45,031 nt of DNA. It comes from Xanthobacteraceae bacterium. Lineage in GTDB: Bacteria > Pseudomonadota > Alphaproteobacteria > Rhizobiales > Xanthobacteraceae. Positions 44,090 to 45,031 of the stretch are shown here, piece by piece. A program made the position numbers and the translations under genes. The stretch spans positions 1-45,031 of the forward strand of contig JASHOR010000039.1 of assembly GCA_030041005.1 (NCBI GenBank), read 5' to 3'. Below the pieces are notes generated by a model. That model was given only the letters and a program-made list of their open reading frames with translations, searched no databases and was not told where the DNA came from. Numbering within the stretch: the first letter of the stretch is position 1; each line of letters starts with the position of its first letter.

Positions 44090-45031
44090 ATGAGACGACG
44101 ATTGTTGTCGCTGCTGAGCCTTGTCTCGGCGACGATCGCACTGATGATCGCGGCGCGGGCGGAGAGCTTTCCCAGCCGGACCATTACTCTGATCGTGTCG
44201 TTCGCGCCGGGCGGGCTGACCGACGTACCGGCGCGCATCCTGGCGCCGAAACTGCAAAAGCTTTTGGGCCAGTCGGTCGTCGTCGAGAACAAGGCCGGCG
44301 CATCCGGAGTGGTCGGCGCCAATTATGTCGTTCACGCCGCCCCAGACGGTTATACGCTGTTGGTCAGCGGCATCTCGGAGGTGCAGAATTTCTACTATAT
44401 TCACGTCCCCTATCACGTCCTGACCGACTTCTCCCCGGTCGCCATGATCGCCGACGGCCCGCCGCTGGTTCTCATCGTCAACGGCAAGGCGCCGTTCAAG
44501 ACCGTCGCGGACCTTGTCGCCTACGCCAAGGCCAATCCGCAGAAGACCAACGTCGCGACGACGGGGCCGGCCACCAGCCCGGCCATCGCGCTGTCGCAAC
44601 TCAACGCGCTCGCCGGAACGGCGATGGTCGCGGTGCCGTTCAAGGGCTCCGGCCCGGACGCGACCGCGGTGGCGAGCGGCACCGTCGAAGCGGGATTTAC
44701 CTTCTATCCGCCGGTTGCGGGCCTCGTCGCCAGCGGCCAGGTGCGCGTCCTGGCGGTGGCAAGCGCACATCGCATGTCGAGCCTGCCGAACGTGCCGACA
44801 ATGGACGAACTGGGGTTCAGGAATTTCGACCACGACGCTTTCGTCGGCCTGTTGGCGCCGCGCAACACGCCTCAATCCGCCATCGCCATCCTCAACAAGG
44901 CCGCCAACGAGTCGATCCACGCGCCGGACTATGCCAGGCGGCTCGAACCGTTCGGCATGACCGTGCCGCCACCGCCCAATACGGCCGACGATTACCGGCA
45001 GTTCCTGAAAAAGCAGATCGCCTTCCAGGGC
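44090..45031 (+). CDS. Bug-family tricarboxylate-type solute receptor, 3' truncated
   Basis: The frame is open to the right edge, so the C-terminus is missing; 314 codons are present of the usual ~320-330. A signal peptide (RRRLLSLLSLVSATIALMIA, ending RAES) leads into FPSRTITLIVSFAPGG, the canonical start of TctC/Bug receptors, followed by VVENKAGASGVVGA and SLPNVPTMDELGF. These periplasmic proteins bind carboxylates for TTT transporters or signal their presence. ATG 44090 is chosen with AAGGGG 6 nt upstream; ATG 44084 sits too close. It follows the M20 gene by 10 bp and is the operon's putative substrate sensor. Confidence 0.92.
   Translation, partial: MRRRLLSLLSLVSATIALMIAARAESFPSRTITLIVSFAPGGLTDVPARILAPKLQKLLGQSVVVENKAGASGVVGANYVVHAAPDGYTLLVSGISEVQNFYYIHVPYHVLTDFSPVAMIADGPPLVLIVNGKAPFKTVADLVAYAKANPQKTNVATTGPATSPAIALSQLNALAGTAMVAVPFKGSGPDATAVASGTVEAGFTFYPPVAGLVASGQVRVLAVASAHRMSSLPNVPTMDELGFRNFDHDAFVGLLAPRNTPQSAIAILNKAANESIHAPDYARRLEPFGMTVPPPPNTADDYRQFLKKQIAFQG

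Overview
The window is GC-rich, gene-dense proteobacterial DNA. Gene content points to an alphaproteobacterium of the Hyphomicrobiales (Bradyrhizobium/Rhodopseudomonas-like): a Bug-type solute receptor, an energy-converting hydrogenase-related complex, fluoride riboswitches, copper/oxidase-assembly genes and a Ku remnant. The taxonomic call is inference.

Left part (1-9650): the 3' end of a trimeric autotransporter adhesin, a glycosyltransferase, a GNAT protein, then an unusual cluster. The cluster holds an unknown protein, a PqqD-like/HPr-kinase-like fusion, and a small exported protein made almost entirely of Thr/Ser/Pro hexads. Convergent to it are a TPR-glycosyltransferase, a NTP_transf_5-type nucleotidyltransferase and a secreted unknown. 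This resembles a peptide- or protein-modification locus. A decayed fragment of ku follows.

Middle (9640-21300): two minus-strand transcription units that I read as a fluoride regulon. A tandem pair of MutS-like ATPases sits behind a sigma70-like promoter, a fluoride (crcB) aptamer and a visible terminator/antiterminator switch. A six-gene Ehr complex (hyfC-E-F-G-I-B-like) sits behind a second fluoride aptamer. There the aptamer's 3' strand can mask the Shine-Dalgarno of a 32-codon leader ORF whose stop overlaps the hyfC-like start. A third, degenerate aptamer lies between the units. The 'large subunit' has lost all four NiFe-ligand cysteines, so the complex is not a hydrogenase.

22.2-30.4 kb: plus-strand copper and oxidase-assembly genes. 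They are DUF2946-like protein, secreted unknown, CopC, CopD, second DUF2946-like protein, PCuAC chaperone, SCO1, a CBS-containing ClC transporter and a CtaG-like membrane protein.

30.5-45 kb: two divergent catabolic operons. The minus-strand operon encodes an ABC importer (ATPase, receptor, two permeases), a TIM-barrel isomerase, a kelch protein and a two-subunit molybdenum hydroxylase. The plus-strand operon encodes an LLM flavin monooxygenase, a Gfo/Idh/MocA oxidoreductase, a creatininase-family amidohydrolase, a cupin, an M20 hydrolase and a Bug-type receptor cut by the window end. The substrate is not evident. The divergent region carries a perfect 161-bp tandem repeat of two long palindromes; partial copies occur at 17.3 and 25.4 kb.
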